Shown here in pieces: positions 8,421 through 15,842 of a DNA stretch of 64,000 bases (positions within the stretch are counted from its first letter, which is position 1; every line of letters begins with the position of its first letter). Under the pieces are notes generated by a model that saw nothing but the letters and a program-made list of their open reading frames with translations, searched no databases and was not told the DNA's origin. This DNA is from Streptococcus sp. 29887 (GTDB taxonomy: Bacteria; Bacillota; Bacilli; Lactobacillales; Streptococcaceae), in assembly GCF_032595075.1 (NCBI RefSeq), contig NZ_CP118735.1, forward strand, positions 276,001 to 340,000. Reading direction: 5' to 3'. A program made the translations under genes and the position numbers.

Positions 8421-9149
8421 ATGGAACAAAATGATATGGTATATGGCGTACATGCTGTAGTGGAGAGTTTGGAGGCCAACACCGGCAACAAACTCTACAT
8501 TCAGGATGATTTGCGCGGAAAAAATGTAGAAAAAATCAAGGCACTGGCGGCAGAGAAGAAGGTGTCAATTTCCTGGACGCCCAAGAAGACCCTGTCCGAC
8601 ATGACAGAAGGTGCCGTCCACCAAGGCTTTGTCCTGCGGGTCTCTGAGTTTGCCTATGCAGACCTATCGACAATTCTGGAAAAAGCAGAGCAGGAAGATA
8701 ATCCCCTCATTCTCATCTTAGACGGTCTGACAGACCCCCACAACTTCGGCTCGATTTTGCGGACCGCAGATGCCACTCAGGTAGCTGGCATCATCATTCC
8801 CAAGCACCGAGCAGTTGGCGTGACGCCCGTTGTGGCCAAGACCTCAACAGGTGCGGTGGCCCATGTCCCAATCGCCCGAGTGACCAATCTTAGCCAAACC
8901 CTCGACAAACTCAAGGAGGCTGGTTTCTGGGTATTTGGCACGGATATGAACGGAACTCCAAGCCACAAGTGGAATACGGCTGGCAAGCTAGCCCTTATTA
9001 TTGGCAACGAAGGCAAGGGCATTTCCAGCAATATCAAAAAGCAGGTGGATGAGATGATTACTATCCCTATGAAGGGCCATGTCCAATCCCTCAACGCCAG
9101 CGTGGCGGCGGCTGTGCTGATGTACGAAGTATTTCGGAAGAAAATCTAA
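8421..9149 (+). CDS. rlmB: 23S rRNA 2'-O-methyltransferase, RlmB/TrmH family
   Basis: A 242-aa SPOUT methyltransferase that uses SAM to methylate a ribose in 23S rRNA (G2251 in the E. coli relative). The N-terminal 70 residues form the L30e-like RNA-binding domain (MVYGVHAVVESLE). The C-terminal knotted domain has motif 1 LDGLTDPHNFGSILRTADA, motif 2 LIIGNEGKGIS and motif 3 SLNASVAAAVLMYE. The ATG has no Shine-Dalgarno sequence and lies next to the -10 box. The next gene starts at the base after its stop codon, so it is co-transcribed with the NYN-domain gene. Confidence 0.92.
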   Translation: MEQNDMVYGVHAVVESLEANTGNKLYIQDDLRGKNVEKIKALAAEKKVSISWTPKKTLSDMTEGAVHQGFVLRVSEFAYADLSTILEKAEQEDNPLILILDGLTDPHNFGSILRTADATQVAGIIIPKHRAVGVTPVVAKTSTGAVAHVPIARVTNLSQTLDKLKEAGFWVFGTDMNGTPSHKWNTAGKLALIIGNEGKGISSNIKKQVDEMITIPMKGHVQSLNASVAAAVLMYEVFRKKI

Positions 9150-9671
9150 ATGAAAGAAAAAGTTCTCATTGTAGATGGCTACAACATGATTGCCTTTTGG
9201 CAGGCCACTAAGCAAGATTTTAAAAAGGGAGACTTGGATGCGGCCAGAACGACCTTGCTTCGCACCTTGTCTCACTACGCAGCCTTTGAACAGATCGAGG
9301 TGATTTGTGTCTTTGATGCCCACCATGTGCCAGGTCTTCGCCAGCAGTATGATGAATTCAAGGCATCGGTCATTTTTACAGAGGAAGAAGAGACGGCAGA
9401 TAGTTATATCGAACGACTCAGCGCCCAGTTCAATAGTGACCGTCGCAAGCAGGTTTCCGTCGCAACCAGCGACCTCAATGAACAGTGGGTGGTCTTCTCC
9501 CAAGGCGCTTTACGGGTTTCGGCACGTGAGTTGGAGGAGAGAACCAGAGTCATCAAGAAGGACTTGGACAAGTTTGTGGACCAGGTAGAACTCTACACCC
9601 CACGACTCAATCCCTGGTCAGATGGGAATTTTCAAGCCTTAAAAGAAATGATGGAGGAAATGAAAGAGTGA
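9150..9671 (+). CDS. NYN-domain protein, YacP-like
   Basis: A 173-aa protein beginning VLIVDGYNMIAFW, the PIN-like NYN domain signature with the first catalytic Asp, followed by VICVFDAHHVPG and TADSYIERL, which carry further acidic residues. Bacillus YacP/Rae1 is a ribosome-associated endoribonuclease, and the gene is commonly beside rlmB as here. It abuts rlmB and overlaps the DegV gene by four bases (GTGA), so the three form an operon. Confidence 0.85.
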   Translation: MKEKVLIVDGYNMIAFWQATKQDFKKGDLDAARTTLLRTLSHYAAFEQIEVICVFDAHHVPGLRQQYDEFKASVIFTEEEETADSYIERLSAQFNSDRRKQVSVATSDLNEQWVVFSQGALRVSARELEERTRVIKKDLDKFVDQVELYTPRLNPWSDGNFQALKEMMEEMKE

Positions 9672-10528
9672 CATTTACAATCGTAACCGATTCGACATCG
9701 GATTTGCCAGTTAGCTGGCTGCAAGAAAATGATGTAACCGTGCTTGGTTTGACCATAAACCTTGACGGTGTGACCTATGAAACCGTTGGGGAAAACCGCT
9801 TGACTTCTGGGGAATTGTTGGAGAAAATGGCAACAGGGGGCCAGCCGACAACCAGTCAGGTCAATGTTGGTCAATTTGAAGAAGTATTCGAGGCGGCAGC
9901 CAAGGAAGGTCAGGAAGTGCTTTATCTCGCCTTTTCATCTGCTCTTTCAGGAACCTATCAGAGTGGAGTCATTGCACGCGATATGGTTTTGGATGCTTAT
10001 CCTGATGCTGTCATTGAAATCGTAGATACCAAGGCTGCGGCTATCGGTGAAGGTTACTTAGTTATGCAGGCTGCGCAAGCACGTGCAGCGGGCAAGTCCT
10101 TAGCTGAAACCAAGGCGCTCATCGAGGACTTGGTGCCACGTTTGCGGACCTATCTCTTGGTCGACGACCTCAACCATTTGGTGCGTGGTGGCCGCCTGTC
10201 TAAGGCAGCTGCTCTCATTGGCGGTCTAGTCAATATCAAACCTCTTCTTGCTCTCAATGCGGAAGGGAAGTTAGAAGCCATTGCCAAAATCCGTGGTCGT
10301 AAAAAAGGAATCAAGGAAATGTTGAACCTGACCTTGGATAATTTGGATCATTCTACGGTTATGGTGGCCTATACAGGTGATTTGGAAGCTGCTGAAGCCC
10401 TCAAAGCGACCTTGTTGGAAGATAGCCGTGTGACTGATGTCCTCTTGACTGAGTTGGGGCCAATCATTGCCACCCATACAGGTACAGGGGTGCTAGCTAT
10501 CCTATCTATCAATAAAGAAGAGAGATAA
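9668..10528 (+). CDS. DegV family fatty-acid-binding protein
   Basis: A 286-aa protein starting TFTIVTDSTSDLP, the DegV signature, with SSALSGTYQS (the fatty-acid carboxylate loop) and the RGGRLSKAAALIG motif in the second half. DegV/FakB proteins present fatty acids to the FakA kinase for phospholipid synthesis; whether this paralogue does so is not shown. The GTG start overlaps the upstream stop by 4 bp. A weak AGAGAT/ATCTCT hairpin with a T-rich tail lies at its stop codon. Confidence 0.85.
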   Translation: MTFTIVTDSTSDLPVSWLQENDVTVLGLTINLDGVTYETVGENRLTSGELLEKMATGGQPTTSQVNVGQFEEVFEAAAKEGQEVLYLAFSSALSGTYQSGVIARDMVLDAYPDAVIEIVDTKAAAIGEGYLVMQAAQARAAGKSLAETKALIEDLVPRLRTYLLVDDLNHLVRGGRLSKAAALIGGLVNIKPLLALNAEGKLEAIAKIRGRKKGIKEMLNLTLDNLDHSTVMVAYTGDLEAAEALKATLLEDSRVTDVLLTELGPIIATHTGTGVLAILSINKEER

Positions 10529-10550
10529 TCTCTTTTCTTTTTCTAACAAA

Positions 10551-10564
10551 AGAAAGCGATTACA
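10551..10564 (+). promoter_or_regulatory. cre-like site before the TIM-barrel gene
   Basis: AGAAAGCGATTACA matches 12 of 14 positions of the CcpA cre consensus. It lies 32 bp upstream of the ATG at 10596, where binding would block transcription. Confidence 0.4.
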
Positions 10565-10595
10565 AACAACTAAACATATCCATTTGGAGGTTCTT

Positions 10596-11489
10596 ATGAA
10601 ACGTTTATTGTCATGCTATGCCAGTGATATGGTGGGAGCGACCAAGGAGGAGCTCAAGCAGTCCATTCTATCCAGTGAAGGTCGGATTATCATGGGGGAA
10701 ACGGTGGTGACGGCGGCTCCCTTGATTGCAGGGGTGACCAATGCGGAGATGATGGCTGCTTTTGGTTGTGACCTTTTGGTGCTCAATGAATTGGATGTGT
10801 TTCATCCGGAGATTGTTGGTTTTTACGACTGCGACAAACCCATCGCTGAAATCAAGCGGTTGACGGGTCGATTGGTTGGGATAAACTTGGAGCCTGTGGA
10901 TAGCAGCCAAGAGGTTCAAGACCAGCAGGTTTTTCTTAAACTTGGGCGTCAGGTCAGTCCAGAAAGTCTGGGACAGGCCCAAGCCCTGGGCGTAGATTTT
11001 ATCATGCTGACAGGCAATCCTGCTACGGGTGTGTCTATGGCTGCAATTCGCTCTGCTATTGGCCTTGCCAAAGAACACTTTGAAGGCCTGATCTTTGCAG
11101 GAAAAATGCACGGTGCAGGTCTGGGAGAGTCGGTCGTGGATAGTCAAGCCCTGCTGGACTTTGTGGAGCTGGGGGCAGACGGTGTTCTCATACCTGCAGT
11201 CGGAACGGTGCCGGGTGTGCGGGAGGAGATTGTGGCACCAATCGTTAGTCAGGTCAAGGCGCGTGGGGCTTTAGTCATTTCGACCATTGGAACCAGTCAA
11301 GAGAGTGCGGACAGCCAGACGGTGCGGGAGTTTGGGCTCAGCAACAAGCGGGTGGGCTCGGACATCCACCACATCGGAGACGGGGGCTATGGTCGCATGC
11401 CAGACCCTGAAAATCTCTTGGCCTTGTCTTTGGCGGTCAGAGGCAAGCGACATACCTATTTCAAAATGGGGCAATCGGTAAGAAGATAG
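10596..11489 (+). CDS. Uncharacterised TIM-barrel-like protein (DUF7916/PEP mutase-like)
   Basis: A 297-aa cytoplasmic protein with repeated beta-strand and helix units such as LIAGVTNAEMMAAFGCDLLVLNELD, VDFIMLTGNPATGVS and GADGVLIPAVGTVPG. This resembles enolase-superfamily or phosphoenolpyruvate-mutase-like barrels. I recall streptococcal homologues annotated only as a DUF. TTGGAGG precedes the ATG at 10596. The cre-like site upstream hints at catabolite control. The gene stands alone before the ribosomal protein operon, and no catalytic role can be assigned. Confidence 0.5.
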   Translation: MKRLLSCYASDMVGATKEELKQSILSSEGRIIMGETVVTAAPLIAGVTNAEMMAAFGCDLLVLNELDVFHPEIVGFYDCDKPIAEIKRLTGRLVGINLEPVDSSQEVQDQQVFLKLGRQVSPESLGQAQALGVDFIMLTGNPATGVSMAAIRSAIGLAKEHFEGLIFAGKMHGAGLGESVVDSQALLDFVELGADGVLIPAVGTVPGVREEIVAPIVSQVKARGALVISTIGTSQESADSQTVREFGLSNKRVGSDIHHIGDGGYGRMPDPENLLALSLAVRGKRHTYFKMGQSVRR

Positions 11490-11580
11490 GGATTTGGTGT
11501 CATTTTTCTGCTGTAACTGTTCGATTTTTCTATCCTTGCTTTAGGTTGAAGAAAAAATAAAAAAAGTAAAGTAAAATAAC

Positions 11581-11609
11581 TTGACGGAGAACAATAGTTT
11601 TGATAGAAT
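11581..11609 (+). promoter_or_regulatory. rplM-rpsI promoter
   Basis: TTGACG (11581-11586), a 17-bp spacer and TAGAAT (11604-11609) lie just upstream of the leader RNA. Confidence 0.8.
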
Positions 11610-11621
11610 GATAGACGGTAT

Positions 11622-11691
11622 TGTTTACCCCATTTGAAAGGCCCCGGAACCTTCCAAATACCCGCGGACCGGAACATCCGCCCTGTAAACA
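11622..11691 (+). ncRNA. Ribosomal protein L13 leader
   Basis: The 5' leader folds as a three-way junction. An outer stem TGTTTAC (11622-11628) / GTAAACA (11685-11691) encloses a hairpin ATTTGAAAGG (11632-11641) / CCTTCCAAAT (11650-11659) and a hairpin GCGGA (11664-11668) / TCCGC (11677-11681). Position and shape match the L13-leader class of Firmicutes, through which L13 is thought to repress its own operon. The fold is by eye. Confidence 0.78.
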
Positions 11692-11715
11692 AAAACGATT
11701 CGTATAGGAGAAATC

Positions 11716-12162
11716 ATGAACAAAACAACATTTATGGCTAAACCAGGCCAAGTTGAACGTAAATGGTATGTAGTAGATGCTACTGATGTACCTCTTGGAC
11801 GCCTCTCAGCAGTAGTTGCTAGCGTTCTTCGCGGTAAAAACAAACCAACTTTCACACCTCACACTGATACTGGTGACTTCGTTATCGTTATCAACGCTGA
11901 GAAAGTGAAATTGACTGGTAAAAAAGCAACTGACAAAGTGTACTACACTCACTCATTGCACCCAGGTGGTTTGAAATCAATCACAGCTGGTGAATTGCGT
12001 TCTAAAAACGCTGTTCGTTTGATTGAAAAATCAGTTAAAGGTATGCTTCCACACAACACACTTGGTCGTGCACAAGGCATGAAATTGAAAGTGTTTGTAG
12101 GTGCTGAGCACACTCACGCTGCACAACAACCAGAAGTACTTGATATTTCAGGTCTTATCTAA
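11716..12162 (+). CDS. rplM: 50S ribosomal protein L13
   Basis: A 148-aa large-subunit protein. The start [30 protein letters not shown] and the central [13 protein letters not shown] and [12 protein letters not shown] blocks are standard L13. An AGGAGA site precedes the ATG. It is first in the rplM-rpsI operon behind the L13 leader and is enriched in optimal streptococcal codons, as expected for a highly expressed gene. Confidence 0.98.
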   Translation: MNKTTFMAKPGQVERKWYVVDATDVPLGRLSAVVASVLRGKNKPTFTPHTDTGDFVIVINAEKVKLTGKKATDKVYYTHSLHPGGLKSITAGELRSKNAVRLIEKSVKGMLPHNTLGRAQGMKLKVFVGAEHTHAAQQPEVLDISGLI

Positions 12163-12181
12163 GGGAAAGGACGTAATCTAA

Positions 12182-12574
12182 ATGGCACAAGCACAATACA
12201 CAGGTACTGGTCGTCGTAAAAACGCGGTTGCACGCGTACGTTTGGTCCCAGGTACTGGTAAAATCACAGTAAACAAAAAAGATGTAGAAGAGTACATCCC
12301 GCACGCTGACCTTCGTTTGGTTATCAACCAACCATTCGCAGTAACTTCAACACAAGGTTCATACGACGTTTTCGTTAACGTGAACGGTGGTGGTTACGGT
12401 GGTCAATCAGGTGCGATCCGTCACGGTATCGCGCGTGCATTGCTTCAAGTAGACCCAGACTTCCGCGATTCATTGAAACGCGCAGGCCTTCTTACACGTG
12501 ACGCTCGTATGGTTGAACGTAAGAAACCAGGTCTTAAGAAAGCACGTAAGGCTTCACAATTCTCAAAACGTTAA
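12182..12574 (+). CDS. rpsI: 30S ribosomal protein S9
   Basis: A 130-aa small-subunit protein. The N-terminal [18 protein letters not shown] and the C-terminal SKR end, which reaches the decoding P site, are intact. The last 15 bp (12560-12574) form the integration core of the two elements downstream. A synonymous second copy of its 3' end (51 bp) lies at 28075-28125, so the last codons here may have been supplied by an integrating element while the peptide stayed the same. Confidence 0.97.
   Translation: MAQAQYTGTGRRKNAVARVRLVPGTGKITVNKKDVEEYIPHADLRLVINQPFAVTSTQGSYDVFVNVNGGGYGGQSGAIRHGIARALLQVDPDFRDSLKRAGLLTRDARMVERKKPGLKKARKASQFSKR
12560..12574 (+). other. Attachment core, left end of element 1 (inside rpsI)
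   Basis: TTCTCAAAACGTTAA is the final 15 bp of rpsI including its stop codon. The identical 15-mer recurs at 28111-28125 and 40808-40822, at the ends of two integrase-bearing segments, which identifies it as the integration core. Confidence 0.85.
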
Positions 12575-12585
12575 TTATCAGCGAT

Positions 12586-12597
12586 ATATCAACGTTT
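12586..12597 (+). repeat. 12-bp arm-type repeat, copy 1
   Basis: ATATCAACGTTT lies 11 bp from the left attachment core. Exact copies are at 15802-15813 and (inverted) 28026-28037, with a one-mismatch copy at 40750-40761. It is a candidate integrase or Xis arm site. Confidence 0.45.
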
Positions 12598-12599
12598 CA

Positions 12600-12634
12600 A
12601 AGCACTCAAGAGTTTACCTCATGGGTGCTTTTTT
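12600..12634 (+). terminator. Terminator after rpsI
   Basis: AGCACTCA (12601-12608) pairs with TGGGTGCT (12622-12629), followed by TTTTTT. The rpsI message therefore ends inside the left end of element 1. Confidence 0.75.
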
Positions 12635-12659
12635 CGTGATTTTTTGAAAAGTTCACCTC

Positions 12660-12667
12660 AAAATTTA
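12660..12667 (+). repeat. Target site duplication of the ISL3 element, left
   Basis: AAAATTTA directly abuts the left IS end and is repeated at 14082-14089. The 8-bp length is typical of ISL3-family insertions. Confidence 0.9.
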
Positions 12668-14081
12668 GGCTCTTTGTCAACTGTAGTGGGTAGATGAAAA
12701 GCTAACACCTAGAGAGGACGAAGTTCGTTCTCTCTTTCTTTATGTTCAAAGCAATCAAAATACGTTTTTTAAAATTTTCAAAGTTCCTGAAACCAAAGGC
12801 ATTTCTTTTAATGACTTTGATGAGATTGTTGGTAGCTTCCAGTTTGGCGTTCGAATAAGGCAATTCCATGGCGTTTAAAACCTTTTCTTTATCCTTTAGA
12901 AATGTCTTAAATACCGTCTGGAAAATAGGATTAACATTGGCTATTTCCTGTTCGATAAGGTCAAAGAAATGATCTGAGTTTTTCTCTTGGAAATGGAACA
13001 AGAGAAGCTGATAGAGTTCATAGTGCTGTCGTAGTTCCTCTGAAAAAGACAGTAGTTTTTCTAGGATTTCCTTGTTAGTCAAGTGCATGCGAAACATAGG
13101 GCGATAAAATCGTTTATCGCTGAGTTTACGGCTATCTTGTTGTATCAATTTCCAGTAGCGTTTCAAGGACCGGTATTCCTGCGATTTTCTGTCGAATTGA
13201 TTCATAATTAGAATACGAACGCGGTTCATAGCACGGCTAAGGTGCTGCACAATGTGAAAGCGGTCCAGAACAATCTTGGTGTTTGGAAATAGCTGTCTAG
13301 CCAATTTGTAGTAAGGACTAAACATATCCATGGTAATGACTTTGACTTGATTTCTAACCTTTCTAGGATAGCGTAGAAAGTGGTTTCGGATGGTTGCTTG
13401 TGTTCTTCCGTCTAGAATAGTTATGACATTTAGGGAGTTGAAATCTTGAGCGATAAAGCTCATTTTCCCCTTTTTGAAGGCATACTCATCCCAGCTCATC
13501 ACCTCAGGTAAGGTATTCCAATCTGTTTCAAACTTGAACTCATTAAGCTTTCTCATAACTGATGAGGTTGAGATAGATAGCCTGTGTGCAATATGTGTCA
13601 TTGCTTGATTTTCGATGAGTAATTGAGCAATCTTCTGGTTAACAGCGACGGAGATTTGGTGGTTCTTCTTGACAAGAGGAGTTTCAGCGACCGCTATTTT
13701 TCTGCAATCTTTACACTTGAAGCGACGCTTTCTAAGTCGGATAAGCAAGGGATAACCAGCAGTTTCTAGGTAGGGAATTTTGGAGGGTTTTTGGAAGTCG
13801 TATTTTGCCATTTGTCCCTTGCAGGAGGGACATTTAGGGGCTGTATAATCCAAATGACCATGAAGTTCTAAGTGAGTTCCCATATCATATTCATTAGAGA
13901 TAGTGATATTTTTGTCTTTAATTCTGAGAAGATTTGTGATAAGATTTAGTTGTTCCATATGAGTCTTTCTAATGTGAGTTTGGTTGCTTTTCATTATAGG
14001 CCATATGGGACTTTTTTTCTACAATCAAAAAGACTCCATAATATCCATAGAGGATTTACCCACTACAGATATTATAGAGCC
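12668..14081 (-). mobile_element. ISL3-family insertion sequence
   Basis: A 1414-bp element with imperfect terminal inverted repeats. The left end starts GGCTCTTTGTCAACTG and the right end, read inward, starts GGCTCTATAATATCTG; both continue TAGTGGGT. It is flanked by the 8-bp duplication AAAATTTA and has one transposase gene on the minus strand. It inserted between the attachment core and the integrase gene of element 1, just 22 bp past the integrase stop codon. Confidence 0.93.
12702..13958 (-). CDS. ISL3-family transposase
   Basis: A 418-aa transposase. The N-terminus has a CPSC...CKDC zinc-binding region and a helix-turn-helix. The DDE-type catalytic domain includes MSWDEYAFKKGKMSF, ITMDMFSPYYKLARQLFP and DRFHIVQHL, and the end NAFGFRNFENFKKRILIALNI is typical of ISL3. 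An in-frame ATG at 13994 lies inside a TATAAT box with no ribosome site, so the ATG at 13958 is preferred. The gene appears intact. Confidence 0.9.
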   Translation of the reverse strand: MEQLNLITNLLRIKDKNITISNEYDMGTHLELHGHLDYTAPKCPSCKGQMAKYDFQKPSKIPYLETAGYPLLIRLRKRRFKCKDCRKIAVAETPLVKKNHQISVAVNQKIAQLLIENQAMTHIAHRLSISTSSVMRKLNEFKFETDWNTLPEVMSWDEYAFKKGKMSFIAQDFNSLNVITILDGRTQATIRNHFLRYPRKVRNQVKVITMDMFSPYYKLARQLFPNTKIVLDRFHIVQHLSRAMNRVRILIMNQFDRKSQEYRSLKRYWKLIQQDSRKLSDKRFYRPMFRMHLTNKEILEKLLSFSEELRQHYELYQLLLFHFQEKNSDHFFDLIEQEIANVNPIFQTVFKTFLKDKEKVLNAMELPYSNAKLEATNNLIKVIKRNAFGFRNFENFKKRILIALNIKKERTNFVLSRC

Positions 14082-14089
14082 AAAATTTA
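14082..14089 (+). repeat. Target site duplication of the ISL3 element, right
   Basis: AAAATTTA, identical to 12660-12667, directly after the right IS end. Confidence 0.9.
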
Positions 14090-14102
14090 CCTTATTTTTA
14101 CC

Positions 14103-15320
14103 TTATTGCTTCAGAGAGTTTAAAGCAAATTCTCCAACAGCCATTGGAATGATATTTGAGGTGTTGACATAAATCTGAGTTGTCAAGGTGTCACTGTGGG
14201 TCAGAGCTTCTGAAATAGCTTCTAAACTCATTCCCGCCTGTTTGGCAAGTGTTGCCCCTGTGTGTCGGAGTTTATGAGGTGTAGCGTGTGTCAGATGTGG
14301 GTGACGCTTTTTAACTGTTCGCATTTTGTTATTTAGATAATCTGCGTGCAGAGGTTTATTGATGTTTCCTTTGGTATCTATATAAGTGAAGACGAACTGT
14401 TCAGGATTTGTAATGATTCCAAACTTTGCAAGTTCTTGCCTTTGTTGTTTTTTCCAATTCTGGAGAAGTTGAAGTAAGTCAGATGAAATAGCAAAGGTTG
14501 TTTTCTTGTTCCCTTTGGTTGATTTCACATCTCCATACCTATCTAGTGCTTGGAGTAATTGAATTTGGGATTTTTCAAAATTAATGTGTTTCCACTGCAA
14601 AGCATAAGATTCAGATTTTCGGTCTCCCAAGAAGAAGGTAAGATAAAATAGAACATAGTCTTTAAGCGAAATTTTTTCATTAGTCAAGTCATCTTGGAAA
14701 GCCGAGAACCACTCTTGTAGTTGTTCCTGTGTAAGGTAGAGGTCTTCATCTCTCTTTGCTTCCGCTAATTGGATTTTCTTGGTTGCTTTGATACGACGCA
14801 AGGTTTTAGCAACTTTATTTGATTCTATATATTCTAATTCCTCTGCCCAATCAAATATGGAAATTACATAGCTTCTCAAGGTCTTGAAATTGGCGTATTC
14901 ATTAGCTTTAGCAGTCATCAAGTTTAGAATAACTTGCTTGTTCTGATTGAGAAATTGAATAGTGTAATTACCTAGCATAGGTAAAATATGTTTTTTGAAA
15001 CAAGTTTTTGTATTGGCTATAGTTGACCTGCTTGGGGGCTTTGTAGTTGAAGTGGTCTGTCCTGCTTTATAATACTCCCACCAGACATTTTCGTAAAAAT
15101 CTTTGAATAGAATGTCTATCTTGCCTAGCCCTGTAAACTCATTGTTCTCAATCTGATTGATTTTTGTTAAAAGGTCTATCTCTGCTTGTCGTGCCTCCTT
15201 TTTACTTTTGAAACGCTTATCAAAATAGTTATTATTGACGATACCAAGTGGCATCCGTGCTTCCGTTGGAATATACACTTTTAAGCGATATGTTCCGTTT
15301 TTTGTCTTAGTGATAGTCAT
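14103..15320 (-). CDS. Tyrosine integrase of element 1
   Basis: A 405-aa site-specific recombinase, presumed to integrate element 1 at the rpsI 3' end. It has an N-terminal AP2-like arm-binding region (MTITKTKNGTYRLKVYIP), a SAM-like core-binding domain (about 60-175) and a catalytic domain. The box II motif is HKLRHTGATLAKQAG, the third-box His is in LTHSDTLTT, and the nucleophilic Tyr is in QIYVNTSN. GAGGAG lies before the ATG at 15320. A near-identical C-terminal fragment occurs at 40922-41087, showing that a related integrase was once inserted further right. Confidence 0.93.
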   Translation of the reverse strand: MTITKTKNGTYRLKVYIPTEARMPLGIVNNNYFDKRFKSKKEARQAEIDLLTKINQIENNEFTGLGKIDILFKDFYENVWWEYYKAGQTTSTTKPPSRSTIANTKTCFKKHILPMLGNYTIQFLNQNKQVILNLMTAKANEYANFKTLRSYVISIFDWAEELEYIESNKVAKTLRRIKATKKIQLAEAKRDEDLYLTQEQLQEWFSAFQDDLTNEKISLKDYVLFYLTFFLGDRKSESYALQWKHINFEKSQIQLLQALDRYGDVKSTKGNKKTTFAISSDLLQLLQNWKKQQRQELAKFGIITNPEQFVFTYIDTKGNINKPLHADYLNNKMRTVKKRHPHLTHATPHKLRHTGATLAKQAGMSLEAISEALTHSDTLTTQIYVNTSNIIPMAVGEFALNSLKQ

Positions 15321-15384
15321 GATATTCTCCTCTTTTCGAACCAGAAAATATCAAGACAATTATAAAATAAAAAGTTAGATATTT

Positions 15385-15648
15385 CTAGTTTTGCGAAAGT
15401 AGCCATGAGTCGATGGCTTGTTTGTTGAAACGAACTGTTTTTCCGATCTTAATAGATGGAAGCCCTTGTTTAATCCATGAATCAAGTGTATTGTTTGAGA
15501 TGCCGAGATACTCACATGCTTGTTTTTTGTTCAGATAGGGGCTATTAAGACCTCGGTTTTCTATGTTGATTTGAATTTCTTTCTTGATCAATTCTGCTAT
15601 CAAAAGTTGGATTTGTTGGACTTGCTCGTTTGGTAAGATAACTTGCAT
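15385..15648 (-). CDS. Excisionase-like HTH protein
   Basis: An 87-aa DNA-binding protein with a C-terminal MerR/HTH_17-type winged helix, YLNKKQACEYLGISNNTLDSWIKQGLPSIKIGKTVRF. This arrangement is shared by excisionases and small directionality factors. It is encoded just upstream of the integrase and in the same direction, so a role in excision is likely. The GTGGCATAAT promoter motif lies 47 bp upstream of its ATG. Confidence 0.75.
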   Translation of the reverse strand: MQVILPNEQVQQIQLLIAELIKKEIQINIENRGLNSPYLNKKQACEYLGISNNTLDSWIKQGLPSIKIGKTVRFNKQAIDSWLLSQN

Positions 15649-15694
15649 TTATAACCTCTTCTGTTGATATTTATTATTGGATTTACTATTAGTC

Positions 15695-15706
15695 ATTATG
15701 CCACAT
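15695..15706 (-). promoter_or_regulatory. GTGGCATAAT-type promoter motif, copy 1
   Basis: ATGTGGCATAAT read on the minus strand, before the HTH gene. It contains TGGCATAAT, which fits an extended -10 (TGnnATAAT-like), with an unusual constant GTGGC. Related motifs precede three other element 1 genes and the Xis gene of element 2. Confidence 0.5.
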
Positions 15707-15801
15707 TGTGAACTAAAAACTGTTAATTTTTTAAAAGATACAGAATATTAATGCTTGTTCATCTTCCGTTTGGGAAGACAATTTTTTTACGAAATGCTGT
15801 A

Positions 15802-15813
15802 ATATCAACGTTT
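15802..15813 (+). repeat. 12-bp arm-type repeat, copy 2
   Basis: ATATCAACGTTT, identical to the copy at 12586-12597, in the intergenic region between the HTH gene and the Rep-like gene. A GGTTTTACA/TTGTAAAATC hairpin (about 15818-15840) follows and may terminate the Rep-like transcript. Confidence 0.45.
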
Positions 15814-15842
15814 TGGAGGTTTTACAAAGTTGTAAAATCATA

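Noticed and set aside
11622..11691. Riboswitch for a metabolite
   Set aside because: The three-way junction and its position before rplM fit the L13 autoregulatory leader better than any metabolite class.
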